Below, in pieces: positions 24,801 to 30,715 of a stretch of 30,715 nucleotides of DNA. Location of the stretch: positions 1-30,715 of the forward strand of contig JAJRYW010000598.1 of assembly GCA_024275555.1 (NCBI GenBank). Reading direction: 5' to 3'. A model generated the notes under the pieces. That model had not been told where the DNA came from, ran no database searches, and saw only the letters and a list, made by a program, of their open reading frames with translations. Positions within the stretch are counted from its first letter, which is position 1, and each line of letters begins with the position of its first letter. Source of the stretch: Calditrichota bacterium. Its GTDB lineage: Bacteria > Calditrichota > Calditrichia > RBG-13-44-9 > J075. The position numbers and the translations under genes are program-made.

Positions 24801-24812
24801 GGCGACGCCTGA
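21810..24812 (+). CDS. Cytosolic multi-PAS/GAF sensor histidine kinase
   Basis: 1000 residues with no transmembrane segment or signal peptide, so a cytoplasmic sensor. Order: N-terminal linker; PAS with PAC about 63-185 (FEQSPVSIVITD, then TQLSGYTRAEVAGKNPRVLKSG); divergent PAS about 190-290; GAF-like about 300-474; PAS about 488-597; PAS about 610-726; HisKA with phosphoacceptor His747 in GIAHEINTPTQY; HATPase_c with N box NQVFLNVIVNAAHAI, G1 DSGIGIP near 929, F box DPFFTTK and G2 GKGTGQGLSI near 954. The HEINTP context is typical of HWE-free HisKA kinases whose partners are separate receivers. The ATG at 21810 has GGAG 16 bases upstream and GGGAG 10 bases upstream. A 15-base gap leads to the first response regulator. 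Ligands of the PAS and GAF domains are not predictable from motifs; no haem or flavin Cys is obvious. Confidence 0.93.
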   Translation: MSNGDSSNRDEQRRADNERQEKAESILSETTVRLSELITGIGHGIRAQNTGRFTQYIHVLTQAFEQSPVSIVITDSQGAIQYVNPKFTQLSGYTRAEVAGKNPRVLKSGYTSSEEYRRLWECICSGRTWNGEFHNRHKDGHCYWVEATIGPIKDETGKITHFVGAQVEISRRKRAEEALRQSAALLKRILRSVHEVVFTMNKDGEVLEIFGLLPFGESITPQTLADLFRKNQMALHYGAFSKALNGDSLQYEWSFSENGRVQTFQVYLSPLADTQSESRTVLGTLKNITEQAQLRQLDRFRFLVERTISRISSRFTRFRDYHKAVYLSLQDLGRLLEAEAIYFAGYNGSHILIHPEHLWLRVKRPEYLRYPVFIPANSMKPLLDASNSEQHLQFFRDIDALPEELRNAIRAFVFTSPNSLLVVPVRLEEEKFGLIIVESPKNQYLNDPRQSNFLHFTGKIFAHGIQRFTALRDIQSQSDQLHRRVTELIQIIESLQIAVLLLDQENGRVLETNKMARSLLGYSRGELEEIYFVDLIRKRDGKLCSADSLLEPVRNRECVLQSQDGQSLPVLLNMIPSHWNERDVVVVSLVDLSDQKRTEEEIRALHKKNEQLLNSISSILIGVDAEDNISHFNRVAEQVFGVKGEAIIGQPVLGCPIPWNWMKIIETISSCREENRAITINDFKYRRPDGKDGFLNLTINPYVDENPILSGFLIMGEDVTERKLLESQLSQAQKMESIGQLAAGIAHEINTPTQYIGDNTYFLKEAFEDINKFLKSFLEASQGEECSLQSLREMARELDLDYLCEEIPPAIQQTLDGVAQVSKIVRAIKEFSHPGVEEKMPVDLNKSLENTVIVARNEWKYVAEVETDFDPELPLVYCLPGELNQVFLNVIVNAAHAIADVVGEGGAQKGKIHISTRRDGDWVEVRISDSGIGIPREIQNRIFDPFFTTKEVGKGTGQGLSIAHAVVTKKHGGTIHFESESGKGTTFVIRLPIHMENGDA

Positions 24813-24827
24813 GAAGGGACAATAACC

Positions 24828-26030
24828 ATGGCCGATAATAAACCGGCATTGCTGTTTGTTGATGACGACAATGCCGTGTTGCAAGGATTACGACGTATGC
24901 TTTGGTCTCAACGGGAGCAATGGGAAATGCACTTTGCCTGCAGCGGCGCCGAGGCGCTTCAGCTTCTGGAAGGCCGGCCCTTCGATATCCTCATTACCGA
25001 TATGCGCATGCCCGGCATGGGAGGGCTGGAATTGCTCACCCTGGTGCAGGAAAAATATCCCGGGGTGATGCGCATCGCCCTTTCGGGGCAATCGGACAAA
25101 GAGGTTACTATGAAGGTGGTGCATCCGGCTCATCAGTACCTCTCCAAACCGTGCAGCGCCGAGATCATCAAAAACACCATTACGAAAGCCCTGGGACTGC
25201 AATCTATCCTGGATAGTGATTTGTTGAGAGAGACGGTCTCCCAGGTAGGAAGTTTGCCCAGCCTGCCCGAGCAGTACCAGGCTATCCTGGCCGAATTGAA
25301 TTCGCCCGATACCTCCATCCACAAAGTGGGCAAAATCGTAGCCAGCGACCTGGGGATGTCCGCCCTGGTTCTGAAAATTGTCAACTCGGCCTTTTTCGGG
25401 TTCTACAGGGAAATCACCAATCCGGTGCAAGCCGTTAATGTGTTAGGACTGGATACGCTCAAATCGCTGGTGCTTTCCCACCATATTTTTTCGGAATATC
25501 GTTTGAACGGCGAATTGGGAAGTTTGCTCCATCATCTCTGGGATCACAGCTTAAAAAGCGCCGTATTTGCCAAAAAGATTGCCCAGTCATTAGGCGGCTC
25601 CCGGCAGATGGTTGGCAATTCTTTTTTAGCGGGTATGATGCACGACATCGGTATTCTGATCTTCGCATCGCAATTGCCGGAGTATTACCTTCCGGTGTAC
25701 CGGCTATGTCAAAGAGAGGGCTTAAAACTATGGTATGCCGAAACCGAGACGTTTGGCGCATCTCACGCCGAATTAGGGGCCTACTTGCTGGGGCTGTGGG
25801 GTCTGGAAACGGAGGTGTTGGAGGCCATCGCTTTTCACCATCAGCCCCTGTTGGCCGGAAATACGGATATTGCCCCGCTGACGGCGGTGCATGTGGCAGA
25901 CTACCTGGAACATAATTTCAGGAATCGCTTCTCTGTCTTAAATAACGGATATTTGCAAGATTTGAAAATCGAACATCATCTTGAGGAATGGAAAAAACTA
26001 AGTGAACATGACGAGGGAAATCACGGATGA
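24828..26030 (+). CDS. Response regulator with HDOD output domain
   Basis: 400 residues. The receiver domain (1-125) has the acidic pair VDDD (12-14), phosphoacceptor Asp58 in ITDMRMPG, the Ser switch in ALSGQ and the Lys in YLSKPC. After a linker comes the HDOD domain from about 138: VGSLPSLPEQY, KIVASDLGMSALVLKIVNSAFFGF, NPVQAVNVLGLDTLKSLVLSH and GNSFLAGMMHDIGILIFA. HDOD domains are HD-related modules usually without hydrolase activity and act as signalling adaptors; an HD pair remains in MMHDIG here. The ribosome site is GAAGGGAC. Its stop overlaps the next gene as ATGA. It is the probable phosphorelay partner of the preceding kinase. Confidence 0.92.
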   Translation: MADNKPALLFVDDDNAVLQGLRRMLWSQREQWEMHFACSGAEALQLLEGRPFDILITDMRMPGMGGLELLTLVQEKYPGVMRIALSGQSDKEVTMKVVHPAHQYLSKPCSAEIIKNTITKALGLQSILDSDLLRETVSQVGSLPSLPEQYQAILAELNSPDTSIHKVGKIVASDLGMSALVLKIVNSAFFGFYREITNPVQAVNVLGLDTLKSLVLSHHIFSEYRLNGELGSLLHHLWDHSLKSAVFAKKIAQSLGGSRQMVGNSFLAGMMHDIGILIFASQLPEYYLPVYRLCQREGLKLWYAETETFGASHAELGAYLLGLWGLETEVLEAIAFHHQPLLAGNTDIAPLTAVHVADYLEHNFRNRFSVLNNGYLQDLKIEHHLEEWKKLSEHDEGNHG

Positions 26031-27211
26031 ACATAGAAGAAAAAATTCTGTTCGTTGATGACGATGTACGTATCCTGAGCGCTTACAAACGCAAATTGCG
26101 CAAGCATTTTAAGGTGGAAACCGCTGTCGGCGGCGGGGAGGGGTTGGAGACGCTCCGGGAAAAGGGGCCCTTTGCTGTGGTTATTTCCGATATGAAAATG
26201 CCCGGAATGGACGGAATTGAATTTTTAACCATAGTGCGGGAGACCGCTCCGGACACGGTGCGCATGATGCTCACCGGCTACGCGGAAGTGAGCACCGCTA
26301 TGAACGCTGTCAATGAAGGCAACATTTTCCGGTTTTTAACCAAACCATGCCCGCCGGAGTTGCTGGTCAAATCCCTGCGGGCCGGATTAGAGCAGTACCG
26401 CCTGGTAATTGCCGAGAAAGATATTCTGGATAAAACCCTGAGCGGCACGATTCGCACCCTCACAGAAATTTTATCCATGATGGATCCCAAATTATTTGAT
26501 CGACTTCTGACGCTGAGGGAATCCATCCGCACCCTGGCTCTGCATCTTAAAATTCCCAATGTCTGGGAGTTGGAGATTGCCGCCATGCTCTCCAAAATCG
26601 GGCAAGTGACCATCCCCCCCATGGTGATGGTAAAAGCCCAAAGCGGCCGGCCGCTGACGCCGGTGGAAAAGGAAATGATCAACCGCGCCCCGCAAGTCGG
26701 TTATGATCTGCTCTCCCGGATTCCCCGGCTGGAAAATGTGGCCAAGATCATTCTCTATCAGAACAAGTATTATAACGGGCTGGGATTGCCTAAGGACCGC
26801 GTAAAAGAGAAGCAAATACCGCTGGGGTCGCGGTTGCTAAAGATTCTCTCCGACCTTACGCAACTGCAAGCCAAGGGATATGCAATGAACCGCGCCTTCG
26901 ACATCATGGCCTCCCGCACCGGCTGGTACGACCCGAAACTCCTCAGTATCACCAGCCGGATATTGCTGGCAAAAGACAAACAGCGCTTTCACACCGATAT
27001 CCCTTCCCAGCAAATCAAACTGGCCCAGCTCCGGCCCGGTCACTTGTTAACCTCGCACATTCTCACCAAAGACAACATGCTCCTGGTTTCTGCCGGCCAG
27101 CGCATCACCGACGCGCTGCTTCTGCGTATTTCAAACTGGGCTAAAATTACCGGGATCAGGGAGCCTATTTTTGTCGCGGAAGAAACCCCAAAAACCTCCA
27201 AAGCCACTTAG
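26027..27211 (+). CDS. Response regulator with degenerate HD-GYP domain
   Basis: 394 residues. The receiver (1-125) has VDDD (10-13), Asp55 in ISDMKMPG, MLTGYAE and FLTKPCPP, so it should be phosphorylated. The output follows the HD-GYP fold (RpfG-like) but the metal-binding residues are gone: the canonical HDIGK is SKIGQ (189-193), the second His region reads RAPQVGYDLLSRIPRL, and HHExxDGxGYP has become LYQNKYYNGLGLP. The region after residue 330 (QIKLAQLRPGHLLTSHILTKDNMLLVSAGQRIT) matches the C-terminal extension common in HD-GYP response regulators. It should not hydrolyse cyclic di-GMP; a binding or scaffold role is more likely. Start overlaps the HDOD gene by four bases with GAGGG upstream. 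Confidence 0.9.
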   Translation: MNIEEKILFVDDDVRILSAYKRKLRKHFKVETAVGGGEGLETLREKGPFAVVISDMKMPGMDGIEFLTIVRETAPDTVRMMLTGYAEVSTAMNAVNEGNIFRFLTKPCPPELLVKSLRAGLEQYRLVIAEKDILDKTLSGTIRTLTEILSMMDPKLFDRLLTLRESIRTLALHLKIPNVWELEIAAMLSKIGQVTIPPMVMVKAQSGRPLTPVEKEMINRAPQVGYDLLSRIPRLENVAKIILYQNKYYNGLGLPKDRVKEKQIPLGSRLLKILSDLTQLQAKGYAMNRAFDIMASRTGWYDPKLLSITSRILLAKDKQRFHTDIPSQQIKLAQLRPGHLLTSHILTKDNMLLVSAGQRITDALLLRISNWAKITGIREPIFVAEETPKTSKAT

Positions 27212-27220
27212 CCGCTCCCC

Positions 27221-27268
27221 CGCCCCGCGAAAAATCATATTTCTTTTATCTGCTGCGGGGCGTTCCTA
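27221..27268 (+). terminator. Probable terminator of the kinase operon
   Basis: CGCCCCGC (27221-27228) pairs perfectly with GCGGGGCG (27255-27262), and the T-rich TTCCTATCTTTCTCCTT follows. The loop of 26 bases is long. It begins nine bases after the stop codon of the degenerate HD-GYP gene. Confidence 0.5.
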
Positions 27269-27303
27269 TCTTTCTCCTTAGTGCACTTATATTCACTGAT
27301 CCC

Positions 27304-28665
27304 ATGTATGCGTTTATCGATATCGAGACAACCGGCCTGGACCCTCAGCATGATCGAATCATTGAGATTGCTATTGTTCTGTACAACGGCCAGGAGGTTG
27401 CCGAAGTTTTCTCTTCCTACCTTAACCCGGGGCGCATCATCCCCGCCCGGATCGGCACTCTTACCGGCATCAATCCGCGGGAACTGGAAACCGCCCCGGC
27501 GTTTTACCAAATTGCCCGCCGAATCGTGGAACTCACCGAAGGAAAAACCATCGCCGGCCACAATATTCGCTTTGACTACGGTTTTCTGAAAAACGAATTC
27601 AAGCGTTTGGGGTACGATTACCAGCGTCGACAATTGTGTACCCTGCGCCTGGCCCGGGAGCGTCTGCCGGGGCTGCCGTCTTATCAATTAGGCGCCGTCT
27701 GTGCCCGCCTGGGGATTTCCAACGAGTCGGCTCACCGCGCCCTGGGCGACGCCCGGGCCTCGCTGGCTATCTTTCGGCATTTTCAAAAAGAAACGCGGCA
27801 CTCCTCTTCCCCGTTTGCGACCGCAACGGTGTTGCCGCCGGGGCTTTCCAAAGAGCACATCAGCGCTTTGCCGGCGGAAACCGGGGTTTACTTTTTCTAT
27901 GGAGAGCGGGAGCGATTGCTCTACATCGGCAAAAGCCGCAACATCCGCAAGCGGGTGATGAGCCATTTCTACAGCGATCTAAAATCCTCCCGGGAACGGG
28001 AACTGAAACAACAAACCCGGGAAATCCGTTTTATCCGCACCGGCAGCGAGTTGATCGCCCTCTTGCTGGAAGCGGATTTGGTCAAAGCGAAACAACCGCC
28101 TTTCAACCGCGAATTACGGCAATTGCACTATAGCTACGGCCTCTTTGCCGGGGAGAAGGATGGCTATCTTAACCTCTCTTTACGGCGCATCAACGGAGAA
28201 GCGGATGCGCAAATCGGCTTCCGCAATCGGTTCGAGGCGGAACGCTTTTTGAAGACCATGATTGAGAAATACCGACTGTGTCAGAAGTACGCCCATTTTC
28301 ACCGTTCCGGCGGAGCTTGTTTTAACTATCATATCCAGCGTTGCCGGGGCGCCTGTACCGGCAAGGAGCCGCCGGAAGAATACAATCTTCGGGTTAAGAA
28401 AATGCTGCAACAATTCGACTATGAGCATAACAGTTTTTGGATTTTCGGGCGGGGAAGGAATAAGGCTGAATCCTCGTTGGTATTGATTAAAAACGGAATT
28501 TACCGGGGCTACGGTTACTGCCCCAATTCAGCGCTCGGGCAGGGCAATCGGCGACTTCAAAAATTTATCCGGCCCGGGGAGGAGAACCAGGATGTGCGCC
28601 GAATCATTCAACGATATTTACGCGAAAATAATGGAGATCAGCTAAAAATATGGCCGGGAACCTGA
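27304..28665 (+). CDS. DnaQ-like exonuclease fused to UvrC/Cho-type GIY-YIG nuclease
   Basis: 453 residues with two nuclease modules. Residues 1-165 are a DEDDh 3-prime exonuclease: FIDIETTGLD (Asp, Glu), HNIRFDYGFL (Asp), and SAHRALGDA (His, Asp). Residues about 190-280 are a GIY-YIG domain: TGVYFFYG, LLYIGKS, RKRVMSHF and the Glu-bearing LLEADLVKAKQPPFNREL. A cysteine cluster follows near 340, GGACFNYHIQRCRGACTG, like that of UvrC and Cho. Such fusions occur widely in bacteria and are usually called DNA polymerase III epsilon-like or exonuclease/Cho proteins. A repair role is inferred from the domains. No good ribosome site precedes the ATG at 27304. It overlaps the next gene by 16 bases. 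Confidence 0.92.
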   Translation: MYAFIDIETTGLDPQHDRIIEIAIVLYNGQEVAEVFSSYLNPGRIIPARIGTLTGINPRELETAPAFYQIARRIVELTEGKTIAGHNIRFDYGFLKNEFKRLGYDYQRRQLCTLRLARERLPGLPSYQLGAVCARLGISNESAHRALGDARASLAIFRHFQKETRHSSSPFATATVLPPGLSKEHISALPAETGVYFFYGERERLLYIGKSRNIRKRVMSHFYSDLKSSRERELKQQTREIRFIRTGSELIALLLEADLVKAKQPPFNRELRQLHYSYGLFAGEKDGYLNLSLRRINGEADAQIGFRNRFEAERFLKTMIEKYRLCQKYAHFHRSGGACFNYHIQRCRGACTGKEPPEEYNLRVKKMLQQFDYEHNSFWIFGRGRNKAESSLVLIKNGIYRGYGYCPNSALGQGNRRLQKFIRPGEENQDVRRIIQRYLRENNGDQLKIWPGT

Positions 28666-29036
28666 CACAATCACCGCAGAGCGTTTCGCTGCCGCGCCGC
28701 CGCAAAGGGCCGGACCTTTGGGTAAGAGCAATCCAGTGGGTTGCCGGGGTGGCCTGGTCTTTGTTTATCGCCTTCCTGCTCTTCCTGGGATTAGCCAAGC
28801 CGGAAGGCCAAACCTTTTTCGATAAGTATTACAATATTCAGCGCTCCGGGCGCTGGAACACCAATTTGCTGGATCTCTGTTTTTACCTGCTCGTGGGCAC
28901 CTTCCTGATTTGCCTGGCCGGATTGATCATCAACTCGCGCCGCTGCCGCCGCAAAACCGACCGCTACAACCGCTCCCTGGTTGTGATTGGCTTACTTTCT
29001 TTACTGGGGATTATTGGGTTTTTGGTGCTTGGTTGA
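28650..29036 (+). CDS. Three-helix membrane protein of unknown function
   Basis: 128 residues. A basic N-terminus (LPRRRKGPDLWVR) leads to hydrophobic segments AIQWVAGVAWSLFIAFLLFL (about 27-48), LLDLCFYLLVGTFLICLAGLI (about 73-94) and VVIGLLSLLGIIGFLVLG (about 111-128), with a strongly basic loop SRRCRRKTDRYNRS between the second and third. I recognise no family. The ATG at 28650 lies inside the end of the nuclease gene, 16 bases overlapping, and GGAG is 13 bases upstream, so translation is probably coupled. The linkage to a DNA repair nuclease may be only a shared transcript. Confidence 0.75.
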   Translation: MAGNLTQSPQSVSLPRRRKGPDLWVRAIQWVAGVAWSLFIAFLLFLGLAKPEGQTFFDKYYNIQRSGRWNTNLLDLCFYLLVGTFLICLAGLIINSRRCRRKTDRYNRSLVVIGLLSLLGIIGFLVLG

Positions 29037-29092
29037 TGGTCTCCATTTTCCGGATAACAATGTAACGCTTCCTCGCCAGAAAGAAAAAAGCC

Positions 29093-29329
29093 CCTGTCAT
29101 TTCGAACCCAGGGAAGGGAGAGAAATTTGTCGGCGGAAAGAACTGAGTGGAGCATAATGACACGGGTGTACGGAACGCCTGTCATTTCGAACCCAGGGAA
29201 GGGAGAGAAATCTGTCGGCGGAAAGAACTGAGTGGAGCATAATGACACGGGTATACGGAACGCCTGTCATTTCGAACCCAGGGAAGGGAGAGAAATCTGT
29301 CGGCGGAAAGAACTGAGTGGAGCATAAAA
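29093..29329. repeat. Tandem repeat, 85-base unit, 2.8 copies
   Basis: Three units begin at 29093, 29178 and 29263, with only two single-base differences between the first two. Each unit has a core starting TGTCATTTCGAACCCAGG and ending GTGGAGCATAATGACA, so the core has TGTCATT/AATGACA inverted ends like a small non-autonomous element, plus a spacer of 17 bases. The third copy is cut after GTGGAGCATAA. Frames on either strand through it are repeats of the same unit and not genes. Confidence 0.9.
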
Positions 29330-29486
29330 TAAAATCCGGTAGCCTATAGATTTCCTTTCTCAATTTTGCGTCACGGAGTGACAGTATGACAATAGCCCGG
29401 TGATTTATCACGGGGGAAAATGGCCGTCATCCCCGGAGTCCCGAAGGGACGAATGAAACCGGTAACAATATGAGAAGATAGAAGAA
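29330..29486. other. Intergenic region with small hairpin
   Basis: No gene is supported. GTCCC-GAA-GGGAC (29438-29450) is a compact hairpin preceded by CCGTCATCCCCGGA, similar in style to dispersed elements. The rest of the gap holds nothing I can name. Confidence 0.4.
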
Positions 29487-29524
29487 ACAGCTGCCCGGGT
29501 CATCGAGCAGCCGTCTGTTTTTGA
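29487..29524 (-). terminator. Terminator downstream of fumarase, possibly bidirectional
   Basis: ACAGCTGC (29487-29494) pairs with GCAG and CTGT (29507-29517) with a three-base bulge. Five T residues follow on the plus strand, and TTTCTTCT follows on the minus strand, so it could end transcripts from both sides. It starts 18 bases after the fumarase stop. Confidence 0.5.
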
Positions 29525-29541
29525 AATAATGCCCTAATAGA

Positions 29542-30715
29542 TTAACGCGGTTCGGTCATCGACCAGGGATCCAGGGCCTTATCCAAATCTTCTTTGGGAA
29601 GAACATTTTTCTCCGCAGCCACTTCCCGCACAGTTTTGCCGGTTTTGTAGGCTTCCTTGGCAATGGCCGCAGATTGATCGTAGCCGATATAGGGAACCAG
29701 GGCGGTGCACATGGCCAGGCTCTTCTCAATCATCTCGGCGTTGCGGGCCTCGTCGGCGCGTAAACCGGTAACGCATTTATCGGTAAACACATTGACCGAG
29801 TTGGTCAGTAATTGGATCGACTCCAGCATGTTGTGGGCCATCACCGGCATCATGACATTCAATTCAAAATTGCCGAACATCCCGCCCACCGCGATGGCGG
29901 CGTCATTACCGATCACCTGGGCGCACACCATAGTCAGCGCCTCGGCAATGACCGGGTTGACTTTCCCGGGCATAATCGACGATCCCGGCTGCACTTCCGG
30001 CAACAGGATTTCGCCGATCCCGCAGCGGGGGCCGGAACCTAACCAGCGGATGTCGTTGGCAATCTTCATTAAGCTGACTGCAATGGTGTTCAATGCGCCG
30101 CTGGCTTCCACATAGGCGTCTTTGGCCGCCTGCGCCTCAAAATGGTTTTTCGCTTCCCGAAAGTGAATTCCGGTCATCTCGCTGACCTTTTCGCAGACGC
30201 GCCGGGAAAATTCCGGATGGGTGTTGATGCCCGTGCCCACCGCGGTGCCGCCGATGGCTAATTCGGAGAGATGTTTCTTGGTGCGTTTGGCCCGCTTGAT
30301 GCCGTGCTTGACCATGCTGGCATAACCGCTGAACTCCTGCCCCAGGCGAATCGGGGTGGCGTCCTGCAAGTGGGTGCGCCCGATTTTAATGATTTTGTCG
30401 AATGCTTTAGCTTTTTCATCCAACGCTTTGTGCAAATTCTCCCGAGCCGGCATTAAATCTTTGATGATCATTTCCAGGGCGGAGATGTGCATACAGGTGG
30501 GAATCACATCGTTACTGGACTGCCCTTTGTTGACGTGGTCGTTGGGATGCACCGGGCTGCGGTCGCCGATTTTGCCGCCTAAAATCTCATTGGCGCGGTT
30601 GGAGATCACTTCGTTGGTGTTCATGTTGGTCGAAGTGCCGGAGCCGGTTTGGAAGATGTCGACCACAAACTGGTCATCCAATTTGCCTTCCATCACCTCC
30701 TCGGCGGCTTGCACA
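29542..30715 (-). CDS. fumC: Class II fumarate hydratase, N-terminus outside the window
   Basis: About 390 codons of the C-terminal and central parts are present; the gene continues past the right edge. The first visible residues are internal, so the apparent GTG start is not real. Family strings are FQTGSGTSTNMNTNEV, HPNDHVNKGQSSNDV, GRTHLQDATPIRLGQEFSGY, GGTAVGTGINTHP and the signature GSSIMPGKVNPV with the catalytic Ser loop, then ELNVMMPVMAHNMLESI. It interconverts fumarate and malate. The TGSGTSTNMNTNEV and HVNKGQSSND strings separate it from aspartase and argininosuccinate lyase, though aspartase is close in sequence. It ends with a terminator hairpin at 29487. Confidence 0.92.
   Translation of the reverse strand, partial: VQAAEEVMEGKLDDQFVVDIFQTGSGTSTNMNTNEVISNRANEILGGKIGDRSPVHPNDHVNKGQSSNDVIPTCMHISALEMIIKDLMPARENLHKALDEKAKAFDKIIKIGRTHLQDATPIRLGQEFSGYASMVKHGIKRAKRTKKHLSELAIGGTAVGTGINTHPEFSRRVCEKVSEMTGIHFREAKNHFEAQAAKDAYVEASGALNTIAVSLMKIANDIRWLGSGPRCGIGEILLPEVQPGSSIMPGKVNPVIAEALTMVCAQVIGNDAAIAVGGMFGNFELNVMMPVMAHNMLESIQLLTNSVNVFTDKCVTGLRADEARNAEMIEKSLAMCTALVPYIGYDQSAAIAKEAYKTGKTVREVAAEKNVLPKEDLDKALDPWSMTEPR

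Noticed and set aside
26579..26803. Active HD-GYP phosphodiesterase
   Set aside because: HD, the following His and the HHE residues are replaced, so catalytic activity is not supported.
29093..29329. CRISPR-like array
   Set aside because: Unit and spacer repeat together (85 bases, almost identical), so there are no unique spacers; it is a tandem repeat.
28964..29411. Minus-strand frames with repeated peptide units
   Set aside because: They are translations of the 85-base tandem repeat.
1..30715. tRNA or rRNA genes
   Set aside because: No cloverleaf with T-loop GTTCRA box and CCA-like end or rRNA signature was recognised in the gaps.

Overview
This window looks like a chromosomal segment of a Gram-negative (LPS-making) bacterium. 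KDO-lipid A genes, a metal-dependent type of KDO-8-phosphate synthase, cytosolic PAS-rich signalling proteins, DUF2167 and a DnaQ/GIY-YIG fusion nuclease point loosely to the FCB side of the tree (Calditrichota or KSB1-like lineages, Bacteroidota relatives). That placement is inference from gene content only. No rRNA, tRNA, CRISPR array or phage region was seen.

Layout. (1) 1-5260, minus strand: a tightly packed gatC-kdsB-pyrG-kdsA-kdsC-kdsD-lptC operon. It makes KDO, activates it with CTP and starts LPS export; the lptC end leaves the window. (2) 5507-7067: a complete-looking insertion sequence with 16-bp terminal inverted repeats, a DDE transposase and a leader with two hairpins. (3) 7131-11946, plus strand: a small membrane protein, a secreted amylo-alpha-1,6-glucosidase with a glucodextranase-type C-terminal module, and a SirB1/transglutaminase-like protein. 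(4) 11947-12902: a hairpin, a dispersed repeat, one small ORF and a hairpin-rich dispersed element. (5) 12903-15073: cystathionine beta-synthase and cystathionine gamma-lyase, a reverse transsulfuration pair. (6) 15092-17112, minus strand: perR, a quinone oxidoreductase and a DUF985 cupin, probably one peroxide-responsive operon. (7) 17251-20443, minus strand: geranylgeranyl-reductase-family flavoprotein, TIGR01777 epimerase and NAD-type isocitrate dehydrogenase, behind a recognisable promoter. (8) 20610-21530, minus: DUF2167 membrane protein. (9) 21810-27211, plus: a three-gene phosphorelay made of a PAS/GAF histidine kinase, a REC-HDOD protein and a REC-HD-GYP protein whose HD-GYP metal-binding residues are lost. 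(10) 27304-29036: DnaQ-Cho fusion nuclease overlapping a three-helix membrane protein gene. (11) 29093-29541: an 85-bp tandem repeat and terminator hairpins. (12) 29542 to the end, minus: class II fumarase, cut by the window edge.

The items most worth a second look are the degenerate HD-GYP output next to an HDOD output under one kinase, a 41-base structured repeat present three times with stem-preserving changes, the PerR-oxidoreductase-cupin operon, and the insertion sequence leader that could mask a Shine-Dalgarno sequence.
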